A stretch of DNA of 64,000 nt from Eleusine coracana subsp. coracana (GCA_032690845.1 CM064421.1:36012963-36076962); one strand, 5' to 3'. Positions 34,920 to 47,655 are shown, counted from the stretch's first letter. The notes: a model not told the origin generated them from the letters alone. Numbers and translations are program-made.

Positions 34920-36326
34920 ATGGCCCAAGCACTATATATTTTCTTCAACCATGTTGACTCACCATCATCACACAATACCATTGCTTCAAAGATGAAGCTC
35001 ACAACCAGTCTCGTGGTCATCACTGCACTACTCATACACCACCTCTCAGATATGGTCACTTCCATCTCCTACCACACAACAACGCCCAACACTAACTTCA
35101 CCAGTTTTATCTTCCGGATCGCTAATCATGAGCCTCAAGACCACACTATCCACCGTGGTAGCGATGTTTTTTTGCGTTTTCAGCAAAACAATAGCTCATT
35201 GGTGGTGAACACCACTGCACTCCATTCAGAGACATTTCACCCAGCATACCTACAACACGAGGCTCATGTTATTATTGGCACTCTCCATGGGATACGTCAC
35301 AACATCCTCAAAATTGATGCTTTGAGTAGCCTGACATGGCTACAATGCCATCCGTGTGCGCCACAAGCTAAACAATTCGGCCCTCTTTTTGACCCACTTG
35401 AGTCGCCGACCTATAATTCTGTTACAAGCACAAATCAAGTTTGCAAATATCCTTATGAGCCAGCTGGGGATCGATGCGCTTTCCATCTCTCCGGCCCAGG
35501 ACGATTGTCTGTCCATGGCTTCCTTGGCCTCGATTTCTTGGACAAGGATAGCAAGATACAAAAACACTTCCTCTTTGGTTGCTCCCACTCATCCGAGAAT
35601 TTTGAGAACGAGGGCAGGTTTGCTGGTGTTTTCGGTATGGGTAAGATGCCAACCTCCCTCGTAATGCAAACTGCAGCTCAAGGATTGTCACAATTCTCAT
35701 ATTGCCTGTTTGGGGGCAGCAAAACAAACCGCCATGGCCTACTCAGATTTGGCACCGACATTCCACACATTTCGAACTCTAGAACCACTAGGATCCTAGC
35801 AGCACTAGATACCGACGAGTCTGAGTACCATCTCAGCCTCGCTGGCATCAGCCTAGGCTCACGCAGACTAGACAAGATTCACCCAGAGATATTTGCTCGA
35901 CACATGAATGGACACGGTGGGTGCGTAATTGATCTCGGAACGCCACTGACCGTGATGGTTGAAGAAGCGTATCATATTGTTGAGGAGGCCGTATGGTCAA
36001 ACCTTCAACGTCACCAAGCAGAACGAGTAAATAGGCAGGAATTCGGCCTCTGTGTTCGAGCAATAAAGGCAATAATGAGCCATCTCCCGTCACTGTCCCT
36101 TCACTTTTCTGAGGAGCAAGCAGTGCTAGTATTCTCACCGAAGTAATTGTTCTTGATGATGAATGACAAACAAGGGGAAATAGCATGCCTTGCCTTGGTG
36201 CCAGGACAACGAACCATCATTGGTGCATTTCAACAAGTGGATACGCGATTCATTTATGACCTTAAGGACTCCAAGCTTTCCTTCGCACCAGAGTCATGCA
36301 TCCAGGACACCGTTGAAGCTGTTTAA
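34920..36326 (+). pseudogene. Nepenthesin-type aspartic protease with an in-frame nonsense codon
   Basis: An intronless A1-type protease frame. Met25 (34992) is the better start: it begins a signal peptide (MKLTTSLVVITALLIHHL). The frame stops at TAA 36144-36146 after 408 codons, but the same frame then goes on for 59 sense codons to TAA 36324-36326 with clear C-terminal protease sequence (IACLALVPGQRTIIGAFQQV, then SKLSFAPES). One C-to-T change (CAA to TAA) explains it. Active sites are also altered: the first DTG is DAL (Asp133) and the second D(S/T)G is DLG (Asp338); both Asp remain. The usual context (SLTWLQCHPC, FGCSH, SQFSYCL) is kept. It is probably a pseudogene or inactive protein; the truncated form could still be made. 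Numbering is from the first ATG. Confidence 0.85.
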
Positions 36327-36390
36327 GTTATATGTTCATGTTCATAATATTGCTTCATATATACCTATGTTAAAATAAAGGGACTTGCTA

Positions 36391-36560
36391 ATTTTCAGCT
36401 GACTGAAAGTTTAGACAACTTTTAATCACCGTTTTAAACCATCGGACTAGATCCAATGATTTATAATTATGATACAGATAATTCTATAAAAGAAAAATTA
36501 AAATACAAAATAACAAACGATCGATTAAAAGCTTTCAGTCAATTGAAGGCTAGAAAATAT
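36391..36560. mobile_element. Short MITE-like inverted repeat
   Basis: The left arm ATTTTCAGCTGACTGAAAG pairs with the right arm, reverse-complemented ATTTTCTAGCCTTCAATTGA then CTGAAAG; the match goes on inward through TTTTAATC on both sides. AT-rich, about 170 bp, non-coding. It lies between the convergent protease and TMEM42-like genes. Family and exact ends are unsure. Confidence 0.55.
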
Positions 36561-36936
36561 GTAAAATAAATTATGCCAATCATAGTTTTCAAGTCAGGAT
36601 GAAGTCCTGTAAAAAAAGAAAGGACAACCCAAGTCACATGACAACTTGCTAAGATGCACAATATGTAGGTTGAAAGCACCATGTGGAATGCCTCGACGAA
36701 CTAGAGGATCTTCTTTAAGTATGATATAAATATTTGGCTAAAAATATAAATAAAGAAACTATCTCAATTGGCAATTCGCAAACTAAATTGACATATAGCA
36801 ATAACCAAATGATGAAGTCATATGATACATACAGTTTAATTTTGCATTGGTACAGACAAAACATCCATGACACCATGAGAGAAGTGCAGGCCGACTCAAG
36901 TTATATTTGCCACTATTTGTGAATCTGGCGAAGCTC

Positions 36937-38767
36937 CTAATCTGAGCTATGTTTTTCTTCGATGCTTGATTTGCTGAGGATAAAGACACCAAGAATGATA
37001 AGACTGGCACCTGCAAACCACTGCATCAACAAATCTCTATGTCAAAAGTTGTGCGCAGCTGTAAATTAAAGGAGAAAAGTATGAAATCAAAATCTTCAGA
37101 ATTAATATAGTAATAATATTGCTGAGAATGAAGGGATTAATTGACACTCCGTAAATCAAGGAACATTTAAAATACATGTTGCATTTCTAATGCAGTAAAC
37201 ATATATATCAATGAGCCACCTATCATTGAAAAAATCAGCCAATGGGGGAAAGCCAGGGGTGATACTACGAGTCCTAACGATTAGGTTAAAACCCATTTCA
37301 GAAACCACCTCTCATAAGAAAATGCTCAAGGAAATGAAGTAGATCGAGTCAAATATGTAGCAATTAATCATTCCAGCTGAGTTATTCTTTCATATAAAGC
37401 ACTTATTGCATATCCTATTATACCATTATTTGATGAAGACCCTAAAATTGAAAATATTTTTAATCACATCACTCATCGTAATCAATAATGGAAGTTTTCT
37501 TTGGCTTTTTGGATGAAAAGATTTAAGAATATTCCATGGTTAAACATAGAGCAAAAACCAACCAAACAAGTCAAAATGCTGCATGAGATGGTATCTGATT
37601 ATTTGTATATTTCCAAGGTGTCCCTTGACATTCTTCGCTGTCTCTACCTAATATATGATACACAAATTCAAACAAGGTGTCCTTGCAGCTTGGAAATGGG
37701 CAAATTGACCATTTTGACAGAGATCATAAACTAGAGCAAAAAAGCTTCATTCTCTTCACATTTTCTATACCACCTTCGTCAAGATGCATCAAGGAAAACT
37801 GAATATTTTCAAGTTACCTTAGAAGGAAGAGGCTCATCAAACAGGAAATATCCTGCAAGACCCGAAGAGATGAAGTTGGCGGCGAAGTTTGTGACTGTTG
37901 CCTGGAGGGAGGATAAAGCTTTGAGGCTGTTCACATAACACCCCCACATTGTCACGTTGAAAATTATCACCATGCCATATTTGAGCAGCTGTGCTAAAAG
38001 GACAAGATATCAGAGTAAGTAACAGTGCAGGTCGTGTAATGAGACAGGCAACAAAAGAGCACTGAGACATGATATTTTCCATTTCATATCCCATGGTCTA
38101 TAAGTAAAAAAAAAAAATGAATCGATAATGCTATGTGCTGGTTATGGAGTGATTTTTTTTTTGCCCTTTTCGTTTTATTGTTTTGAGAACTACTATGCAT
38201 TGATCGGAATGTGACTCAGCAACCAGACGGTTTAACTGCATTTGACATGCAGTTTTAAGCAGTCTAATTGCCGGTGGTACAGGTGAATCTTACGTTCGGC
38301 ATGGATGTTATCTATTGGTCCTCCCTCTGTTCTCTCGACATTAAGCTGGTATAATTAATGAGGTCATACGCACAAATTGATGTCAATACTCTATTGCATC
38401 ATAAACATCAGTAGTTCCCTTTAAAAACATGTGGCCTGCCAGATTCTCACTGTGGTCTCATTTGTGTTCGTAAAACGAGCAAACCTACCACTCGAATTCT
38501 CAAACACGCTAACCCGGATCCAAGAAAGTAATCCATGCTATGGATTCATTCATAACAATCAGTAACAGGCTAACAGCTCGCTAGCTCGAAGCCTAAGTCC
38601 AGGACAGGAATTTCGGATCGTACAGGAAGAGGATGAGGTGGAGAGCGAGGGGGGAGGTAGTTCAGAATCCGCCATACCGGAGGCGCGAAAAACTTGGCGG
38701 AGATGGCGGCAAGCGCGGCGTTGAAGCCCGCCGCGAGCGCCCACCCGTATCCGCCCCCGCTCGCCAT
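36937..38767 (-). CDS. TMEM42-like / EamA-type small membrane protein
   Basis: Three exons on the minus strand: 38678-38767, 37818-37988 and 36937-37020, with GT-AG introns in phase 0, encode 114 aa. Four hydrophobic segments are visible: residues about 8-25 (GWALAAGFNAALAAISAKFF), 34-50 (YGMVIIFNVTMWGCYVNSL), 57-80 (LQATVTNFAANFISSGLAGY) and 89-104 (WFAGASLIILGVFILSK). Order and motifs (NxxMW, TVTNFxxNxxSSxLxGYxLFxE, W(F/W)xGxxLIxxG) match the eukaryotic TMEM42 family, which resembles half of a drug/metabolite transporter of the EamA fold. The substrate is unknown; such short forms probably dimerise. The start ATG gives a compact N-terminus as in relatives. The gene is divergent from the short candidate exon at 39044. 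Confidence 0.85.
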
Positions 38768-39965
38768 CTCAGTCTCGACTTCACCGGAGATCCGCTCCGC
38801 TTGCTGGACCGACGGCGAAATTAGATGAGCGAAGGGCCGGTCGGCGGACGAAGACAGGAAGACGCAACTAGGCTAAGTGGGCTGGAAACTGTTGAACTGG
38901 GCTTCAACTGTTATGCCCATCATTTTGAGAGCCGTTAATGGGCCTTTGTAACGTCTGTAAATCCCATCTGACTGTGAACCAGGCCCATACACAAAACGCC
39001 GCGGCTGTAGCCGTACACGCCCTAGCCTCGTGGTTCGTGGACAATGGCGGCGGCCGCCGGCCGGTGGGGCAGAGTTCCGCCACCCGATCCCTGCCGCCAC
39101 ATCCGAGCCGGCGTTGCTCTACCTCCCTGGCGAGCGAGATCAGTTTCGCTGATGAAATTTCAGAAGCAACGCCTGCTCCAAATTAAAACAGGTACCCAAA
39201 TACCCAATTGCCTGCTCCCAGTACTTCGATCCAGGTAGTCCTATTTCATTAATTTACCGGGAAATTATATCACCAAAATTGAACGGCAGGAATAATATGA
39301 CGAGCAAACTTAAGTACTATCTCTCGTATTATTGTCAGTATCGTTGTTCAATTCATTTCACCTACGTCATTAAGAGAATGGGAAAAAACCAGTATTATTA
39401 ACGCATCATCAGAATCACGCACCACATAAGCATCAGTACTAATGCAACTGTAATTTTCATTTGTACGTTATGTGTCTTGGTTAATTCTTCTTTGAAATAA
39501 CCTGTTGCCAATTGGAAAGAACAGGATAAAAATACATGAATCCTTTGAAGTTCTTGACACTTTGCAAGAAAAAAAGCATAGATGTGGTGCTGTTGTCTGC
39601 TTCAAAATAAATGCACCAGTAATATGTACACTATTGCGCTATATATGTCGATCTGTGTTATCTTTGGTGTGTTCAAGCCAGTCTCAAACCACAAAGTGCT
39701 CTGCATGATAGGGTCACATCAAACTAAATAATAATAATAATAATAATATAGGAATGCCATGCATCGATCTTATAACTCTGCACAGAGACAGAAAGTTACA
39801 ATCACATTTGAGAAACATACAAAAGACAGTAGAAGAAGAAAATCAAAAGAAGGGGTTTTCAGCTATATCATGTAATAACCATATATTTATCACACGCACC
39901 CATCCCATGCATGCACACTCCGCCACGCCGTGCACGCATGCCCACACGCCGTGCCGCGCCGACAC
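38768..39965. other. Divergent promoter, candidate exon and NAC 3' flank
   Basis: Just upstream of the TMEM42-like gene, the plus strand has ATGGCGGCGGCCGCCGGCCG at 39044, an open stretch of about 49 codons, and a CAG/GTACCC donor-like site near 39189. It could be exon 1 of a transcript using a shared promoter, but no second exon can be supported. The segment includes GGCCCATACA and AGCCCACTT-like GCCCA motifs (38880-38990), common in bidirectional plant promoters. An (AAT)n microsatellite lies at about 39727-39749. The rest is AT-rich and is probably the NAC 3' UTR near its right end. Confidence 0.35.
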
Positions 39966-42027
39966 TCATTTCTCGAACACACAGATTCCGAGGTCCCCAT
40001 CACCACCGCCGGCCGGGCCGAGCAACCCTGCCCACCTCTCCACCTCCTCCCTCCCGTCGCTGTTGAGGAACAGCAATGCCGCCATGTCATCCTCATCACC
40101 ATGTTGGTCAAGCGGCTGGTGCGAGCCCACACCGGCGGTCGCCGACGCCGACGCGTCCAAGCCACCACCGCCTTCTTCCACGGGACTGAGCTGCGACGCA
40201 ACGAACTTATCCAGCGCCCTCCAGTCCGTGGCAACCTTGTCGTCTGCCCGCACCTTCTTGCCTCGCCGCCGGCCGCCGTCCTCCTCCTCCGTTGATGCTT
40301 GGCTCGCCTTGGGCGCGAGCGGCGCCGACGGGCTCTCGAGCTGTGGGAGCTCGACCAAGTGATGACTGGAGTACTGCAGGAACGCGGCGGCGCTGTCCAG
40401 CTCGGCCTCCTGCTTGAATCGCGCGCTCTTTGACGACTGCCGCCTGATCTGCGCGTACGCCGCATTGGGATCCGCGAACGCCGCCGCCTCTGCCGCGCCC
40501 GCCATGACGTTGGGGTCACGGTACGCGTAGCCGCTGGAGTCCCATGCCAACGCCATGCTCCGGGCGGGGTATGCTGTTCTCTTCTTGAACGCCCGGCACA
40601 CCACCCAGCCTTCTTCCTGCATGCAGTACCACCAGTAGCTTAGCTTGTTAGGTGTGAACTGAGACTAGCTTTCAGTTTCAGAAGAGCAAAAGGAATTAGC
40701 AAAAGCTAATCATTTGTTGTTGCCTTTGCTGCTTATCTCTCCCACTGTGTGCGGTAGTGGAGTGGCGAAGCATTGCTGCTAGCACTTTGATATGAGTATC
40801 AGCAGTACTAGCTAGTTGCATACAGCTCGTAAACACAATGGCGCGTGCGACAATTGTTCACACCCGGAAACCCTAACTTAGGACATATGCATGCGCATGC
40901 GTTTCCATATAGGAAAAGTTTTGGTGAGTGGTGAGGTCAAGAGAGCATTCGGAACATATGCAATTACCCGCTGCCTTTATTCATAAGTGCAGAAGTCTTT
41001 GGAAGTCTCAAGGGTCAAGTCTCACAAAAGGGCGACTTATCTTCTGATAGTCAGAAATTATTAAGTAGTGGTCTGTGCTTTGCTACTGATGTAATAATCT
41101 ATGATCAATTAGTAGTGGTGCACGCATCTTGGACTTAGCTACTTTAGAGAGATCTCTTGGTCTCAGTAATTGAGACATTAAGCTTTACCATATTTATTCT
41201 TCCCTGCTGAACTACATATTTATGACGACACTGAAGGTACGGTATATAGAACTGAACTACTGAAGCTGTGGATAAGTTGTAGTTGATTTATGAATCAGGC
41301 AACATATATATTTTATTTTAGATTAGTATTATAGTAGTGTGAAGCTATCAGATGTAACCATTACCCCTACTTAATTACTTGGAGTAGAAAAATATATAAA
41401 GGGAAGATGGGCATATATAGTGCGCCTGAGTTCAGCTGCTGACAGTATATGCAAGATATAAGGCAGATCGCTGAGACGAGGGATCTTGCCTGAGGCGGTG
41501 CATTCTCGTCGGTCTCGAGCCGGTACTCGTGCATGATCCAGTCTGTCTTCTGCCCGTTGGGTGCCCTGCCCTTGTAGAAGACGAGCGTCTTCCTCATGCC
41601 GATGAGCCGGCTCTTGTCGTGCACTGCCTTGTCCCTCCCCGTGGCTTTCCAGAACCCAGCCATGGTCGCTCTGTTGGTCCGCGTCCCCGTCGGGTACTTG
41701 CGGTCCTTATAGCTGAAGAAGTACCACTCGTTCTGCTCATCGTACCCGATCCCACAATGCTCTGCACAGGCACAAAATTCAGATCAGTTTGCTCCTGGAA
41801 CTATATATGAAGTAATGCTAAGCCTAAGTCTGAATCTGAAATTTGAAAATTCAGAGAGAAGATTAGTAGTTACCTTGTAGATCCCATGGTTCGATGCGGT
41901 AGAGATCGATGTCGCGTATGACATCGAGGTCGATCTTCTGGGATGCCACCTTCTTCCTGAGGTAGTAGCCGACGAGCTCCTCGTCAGTTGGGTGGAACCT
42001 GAAGCCAGGGGGCACGCATGATTCCAT
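39966..42027 (-). CDS. VND-class NAC transcription factor
   Basis: Exons (minus): 41874-42027, 41490-41761, 39966-40616, encoding 358 aa. Residues 6-155 form a full NAC domain: PPGFRFHPTDEELVGYYLRK, DVIRDIDLYRIEPWDLQ, NEWYFFSYKDRKYPTGTRTN, RATMAGFWKATGRDK, RKTLVFYKGRAPNGQKTDWI, then EEGWVVCRAFKKR. MESCVPPGFRFHPTDEELVG and the C-terminal DWRALDKFVASQLS (about 273-286), with an ELPQLESP box, are hallmarks of VASCULAR-RELATED NAC-DOMAIN (VND1-6) proteins, nuclear activators of xylem vessel and secondary-wall genes. Intron 1 is GT-AG; intron 2 (872 bp) has a CAG/GCAAGA donor, i.e. GC-AG. I chose the ATG at 42027 by family; in-frame ATGs at 42036 and 42117 would add 3 or 30 residues. Confidence 0.95.
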
Positions 42028-42198
42028 GGAGTACATATGATCACCAGCAGCAGCACCTGAGTATGTATGTGCATCAGATTCAGGGACGCCTGAGCCGCTA
42101 AATATCCATCCACCCAAATGATATAGCTCGCGAGTGGCATGCGCTACTAGTATAAAGAAAGAAACGGCGAAGTGCTCGCATCATTCGATGCGGGGGCA

Positions 42199-42207
42199 TT
42201 TTTTATA
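42199..42207 (-). promoter_or_regulatory. TATA box of the NAC gene
   Basis: The minus strand reads CGCTATAAAAAATGCC, about 172 bp upstream of the chosen ATG. Transcription would start near 42170, so ATGs at 42140 (out of frame) and 42117 (in frame) would lie in the leader. Confidence 0.6.
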
Positions 42208-45200
42208 GCGGGAGAGGAAGCAGCAAGTGCGTGCATAAGTGAACAGTGCTACTGGTTGGCTGAGGTTACTGAAGAATGAGTGCTGCACAGACTAGACTGA
42301 AGAGGAGGCTAGTGTGTATGGGTTTCAGTGCTTTAGGAAATTTTAATCCAGCCATGCCTGTTGGGAGTGGGAACTGTACTGTAGCAGTGGTAGTTTGGAG
42401 GAAGAATATAGGAAGGTACGGCAAAGACTGAGCAGGAGGCACGGACAAATGTAGGAAAGCTACAGGCCTGTCAATGATAATGTCGACTGTGAAATCAGAG
42501 GCATGTGGCCTATAGTCAGCAGGGAATCATAGCGGCACTGCACCAGCAGGATGCATGGTCTGGCCTCTGCATGCATGTTCCAACTTGCACTGAAGAAGAG
42601 ATGATTTGAGTGTACGGGAATCGGTGGGCTTAAAGAAGTTAGACATTAGTGTATATTATATAGTACTCCTAGATCAGTTGTTAATAAGAACTGTCAATAC
42701 ATGACATGATCCCTCTGTCATTGTGGCCATAATGCTCTAATGAAATGGATGGTGACTAATAGAACTCTGGAATATTGAACCACCACCTGTTCGTAGGAAA
42801 CCGCACATCCAACGAGACTGAAATCGTTACAAAATTCGCTGCGCTCCAAACGAGACGAGGGCTTCCTTCATCCTATGAAATGAAACTAAAGATAGTGTAC
42901 TGATAACAAAAGCTGAAGTCATTTGCTAGTTTTTGCCGGCCAGTGTGATAACGCACGCGCTTGCCCTTGCTGCTTGCACCTTGCATGCATGCCGGCCGCC
43001 GGGCATGGTAATTAAAAACCTTGGATAATGCGGGTGGGGCTGGAAGCAAAGGAGAATAGAAACGGAAGGGCGGCCCTTTTTTGGGGGGTCAGGCCTGCAA
43101 AGGAAAAGAGAGTAGAAAAGCTACTGATCCTCCGTCTCCTCCGTCGAGAGAGAGGCAAGGCATGCATCGCATGGACAGGCCAGGAAAGATAAAGATAGCT
43201 AGAGAAAAGCTAAGCAGCAGCAGGGGGCGGGGGCACAAGACTCTCGGTTGCCTGCACGGCCTCTGACTGCTCTGTCTCTTTGTCGTGGAATTCCATGGCA
43301 CAGCAGGAGGGGAGCCTCCCGTTTGTGTCCTGCCTACATGCGTCTATATTTGATGTGCTAGAACCTACTACTTGCAACTGGGAGCCTGTGAGCTCATGGG
43401 GCATACATGCATGGCAGCGGCTGCACTGTGCACTTAAGATGCAGACTGAGAGAGGAGAAGCTGGGTAGAAGGTCCAGGGAGATAAAATCATTTTTGATGT
43501 TTCCTCTTTGGCCTTTTGTGGGGTGTGCATGCTTTTCTTGCTGCATCCATGCATATGACTGCATTGAGAGAGAGGGTTAACTTTCCATCCAGTCATCAGT
43601 AGTGGATCTCCTTCCATATCTTCTGCCCCACCGCACCAGGGTAATTAGAGAAGAGGGGGAAAAGGGATAATCACTATGCTTACTTTATAGTATATTATAT
43701 AGTGATTTAGTATCATGGTCAATTTTCAGGATGGTTCATAAATTTAGGCATTAAAAAAGGAGAATATGGACAGAGAAATGAACTACCTGAATGAGAATTT
43801 CAGTTGATTATATATGGATCATATATTTTGTGGAATAAAAAAATAAATAAGCCAAGATTTTAATTTAATTAACTCTTAAAACTTCCTATAACAAATACGA
43901 TAAAAGAAATCCAATCAAGATCTATGAGCTTATTAGACACGTGCATGTGCATGACATATTTATCTGAATGCCCATTAATAATCTTTGGTATGCCAATTAC
44001 ATAACATTATGGATAAGAAATTCTAAGCTTACTTACGTCCATGGTGATACAAATATGAATACAAATTTAAACTTATTATCAAATATCAAAGTATTTAATT
44101 TTTCACTAAAAAAGAATTTTTTATAGCTTCATCATCAAATTGTAGTGGCGGTGAAATGTGTACATCACACACCATTTTCATGTGCTAAATATCAAATAAA
44201 TCTAAGCAAAGTAGTATAAAGATGAATGATGGATCTAATAATCATGGGATTGGTGAATTTCACTTAAAAAAAGGATGCCTGACAGCCTAAAGTTCGAAAA
44301 CTACAGTCAAATCCTTTGTGGAAATAGATTCACATGGATCAAGTTCTCTGATCTACTATTAAAGTGGCTATGAGATGCTGGGGGAGTTATGGTCTTAGCA
44401 GTCAAATGATGGAGGGAGCCTGCCATTGTTATTCAAATTACATTCTCCTATTGTCATATTTTCTCTTCATATCATATTTATTAGCACACAAACTTCTATA
44501 GTTTTTCTATTATAGCAAAATAAAAATGCATGTGTATACTAAGGTGCACACATTTTGACTTCAACACGAATTGAAGGGTTTTAATTAATTGGGAAATACA
44601 TGAGATCAGCTTTACTATATGTACAATGTCATCGATGCAACAAATATGCAAAAAATATTCCAAATTACTGGAGCGCATGGTCTCATTAATACCACCTTAG
44701 TGTTTAGAAGTGATGCCTTACGATCCGATCGATTAAGTGTTGTTGACCATTCATTTATGTTTTGAAATTGAAAGCAAAAAACAGATAAAAGGCTAGCTGT
44801 GATTTATCAAAACATTTTTTTCATAGAGATCAAAGAGGTGTATTCGTCAAAATGTTTTGAAGATATGAAAATATAACTATACATTTTCTAGCTGAATTGG
44901 CACATGGCGTTCGTATGAGTTTGGATTATTTATGCATGTAACGACTTAGGCATCATCATCGCTCAAATAAAGGTAATAAATTTGCCAATACTATGGCATC
45001 ACCGAAGTTGAAATTTGGGAAATAGTTAATTGGAAGTAGAGAAAATATGTGGGCTTGAACAAATGTATACATACAGAAATGTATATGAGTTTTAATACTC
45101 ATTAGCTAATCAATAAAATTCGCTGGATTCACATATTTTAACCATATTTGACTGATTTTACTGTCGCTTGAAAATATTGACATGACTTAATTAGTTGAAC

Positions 45201-47655
45201 TCAAGTACATTATTGAAGAGAAATCATTTTTCTCTGATCTTTTCAAAATCCATTTCTGATAAATACAGTAGGATTTACAATGATACATGCCTTAATCCAC
45301 GGATCATATATATGATACGCAATACAAGAGCAGCATGTGTTTCAATTTGTCTATGCTCCAATCGGTATGGATGCATGGAGCCTTGGAGATTGGGCAAGGT
45401 TAAGAGAGAAGCAGCAGAGAAGGCATCGATCGATATCGTCTGACTCAAATAGACCGGCTATGAAACTTGAAATTCAAGCACATGAAAAAAAAGAGAGAGA
45501 TCGAACAAGGGCAGATCAAATTAAGCGATCAAGCTAGCTAACAGAGCAGCATATATAAACACCTCGTCGCTGGATTGGTCATCCATTCACAACCAGTACT
45601 AGGAAGACTTTAAACTCACCTCAGATGATCCACTATATATACTTTATAACGATAGCAGTGAAGCTCTTATCGGAGAAGGGGTGTATGTTCTTGATCTCTA
45701 ATAAGCTAGCTCTCTTGTGTTTGAAAGAATAAATGGCTTGAGGAGAGAGAGCTTGCACACGAGAGATATAGAAGAGGAGAAAGAAGGGGCAGAAGGTGGC
45801 GAGTATTAAAAAGGGAAGGGGCCACTCTCCTTTCCGTCGCGCGTGGGCGAGGGGAATGAAGGCCTCTGGGGCCACGTGGGGTCCACTTATGACGTCACGT
45901 CTCCTTCTTGTTTGCCACTCTTCTTGACCTTTCCTCTTTGATCCGCCTTCTCCATGGTCCATACATGCACTGCAGAACAGTCACTGTCTCACGGAACAAA
46001 AGGTCCTATCAGTATACAGCCTGTTTTCCAGCCTCATATGTGAGTAATTCTAATAGTTCGTGTTCACGTTGCTAACAGCAATAGCCTAGTGATCATCTTG
46101 TATCTCACCCAGTCTCCAATGAAGAAAGCTTTTGACCATTTTGAGAATTTAATGATTCATCTTGGGTAGGGAAGCTTGTATACCATCAAGCTTGAGCTAC
46201 TTAATTGTAGATGCAAGGCACTGAAATATGCCTGTTTGTATTTTCATACTAGTTACTATACTTAATCTATCAATGTTGTTCATATAGTCTAATTAAATCG
46301 TCCTCTCTAGTATCTCAACATGAGTTATTTAACAGAAAGAATTAGATTAACGTATCAGCATTTTGTTTTGCAGGAAAATTGTGGCATGGATGTATATGAT
46401 TGTTTTAATCCTTTTCATCGGTGGTTAAGTCTGGTTTTGGCTCAATAATCAAGTCTGGTACCACAGTGTGTGCTTTCAGCTGTTTACATTGGACCATGCT
46501 GCCCGGATGACAGATGAACAATTACTCAGAGAGGTAGAGAGATGCAGGGCCCGTACAGTTGTCCAGGTATCATGATCGATCCAGTGTATCATTGCACTAA
46601 GGTTGTTTCTGATGAAAGAACTCACAACTTCAGTCAATGGACAATTTCATTGATGTGATGTGTGTTAATTAATTAACAAAAATATCCTAATTAAGGTGCG
46701 ACGATAGTTTTGATATATAATTTGATATAGACGGAAACCTCAAGTTTAGTTAAGTAGCTAGCTAGTAGTTGCATCAACCGCTATAGAAATTTCATCTCAG
46801 CGTGTCATGTGATACGGACCGGTGATTATCATTTGTTTCCTTCCTGGAAATTTGTGCTGTCAGCCTTAGAGCATGCACCAAACTGATGAGGAACTAATTG
46901 CATATGTTAGCCTAGCCATTAGCATTTAATCGATTATATTTCCAGAAGCATGATCAGTGGGAATTATGATGTCGATAACACTGGGGCGTAGGCATGCATT
47001 GCAGAACATGCTGCCCAAAGTATGATGCCACCTACCGCTGTTAGGGGGCAACAGCATGCAAATCCTTCTGTGATAAGAATGAATCCAATTTGGGAACCTT
47101 GACATCATTCCTGTTCTTATTGCTTGCTAGCTAGCTAGCTGCTGATCAAGTCATGATCAAAGAAAATATATTTACAATGATGCAATTGAAAGAGAAACAG
47201 GTTTATATTTGTGATATATTTCGCGTGCAGAATATTTATCCTCATTTTTTTTTCTAAAGGTTTGCTAATATGAACATTGACACAACTTTCTATATTCCCT
47301 AGAAACTTTAGACGAAAATCTAACTAACTAATGGTATCATGAGCCAAGTCAAGGAAATCTACAGAGTAGCTAGTATTGATTGCTGGTAATCATCATATAT
47401 GTGTTCTCTAACTCAACAAAGGCAACAGACAATACATAATAAAAGAAAAGAGGGTCAAAATTCTTGAGGTAATGTAGGGCACGCAGTATATATCAGTATA
47501 GAGCTTTTCTTTTTGTTCAAGCAAAGAAAGTTCAACGCGTTGTGCCTTTCTTGGGTAATAGAGGTTGCCTTTTGAAGCATACAGTTAAGTGTTCAGCGTT
47601 CAGGTATAACGTCATCAGGTTAAAAAGACATGAAACCCACAACCCAGGGAATAGG
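42208..47655. other. Long AT-rich intergenic stretch upstream of the NAC gene
   Basis: No gene, RNA gene or complete transposon that I can support. There are scattered CATGCATG-type RY-like motifs near 42.9-43.6 kb, a GCTAGCTAGCTAGCTGC run near 47130, and long AT-rich runs at 43.7-45.3 kb. Open frames of 60-135 codons (for example 43210-43617 minus, 45633-45962 minus) are unrelated to known families and lack splice or codon support. Parts of this could be NAC regulatory DNA. Confidence 0.4.

Noticed and set aside
39890..40519. Arg/Ser-rich open frames overlapping the last NAC exon in other frames
   Set aside because: Shadows of the NAC C-terminal exon, whose frame is fixed by conserved motifs and splice phase.
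12385..42027. A functional gene cluster (defence or biosynthetic)
   Set aside because: The genes belong to unrelated families with mixed directions and own promoters; no biosynthetic enzymes are present.
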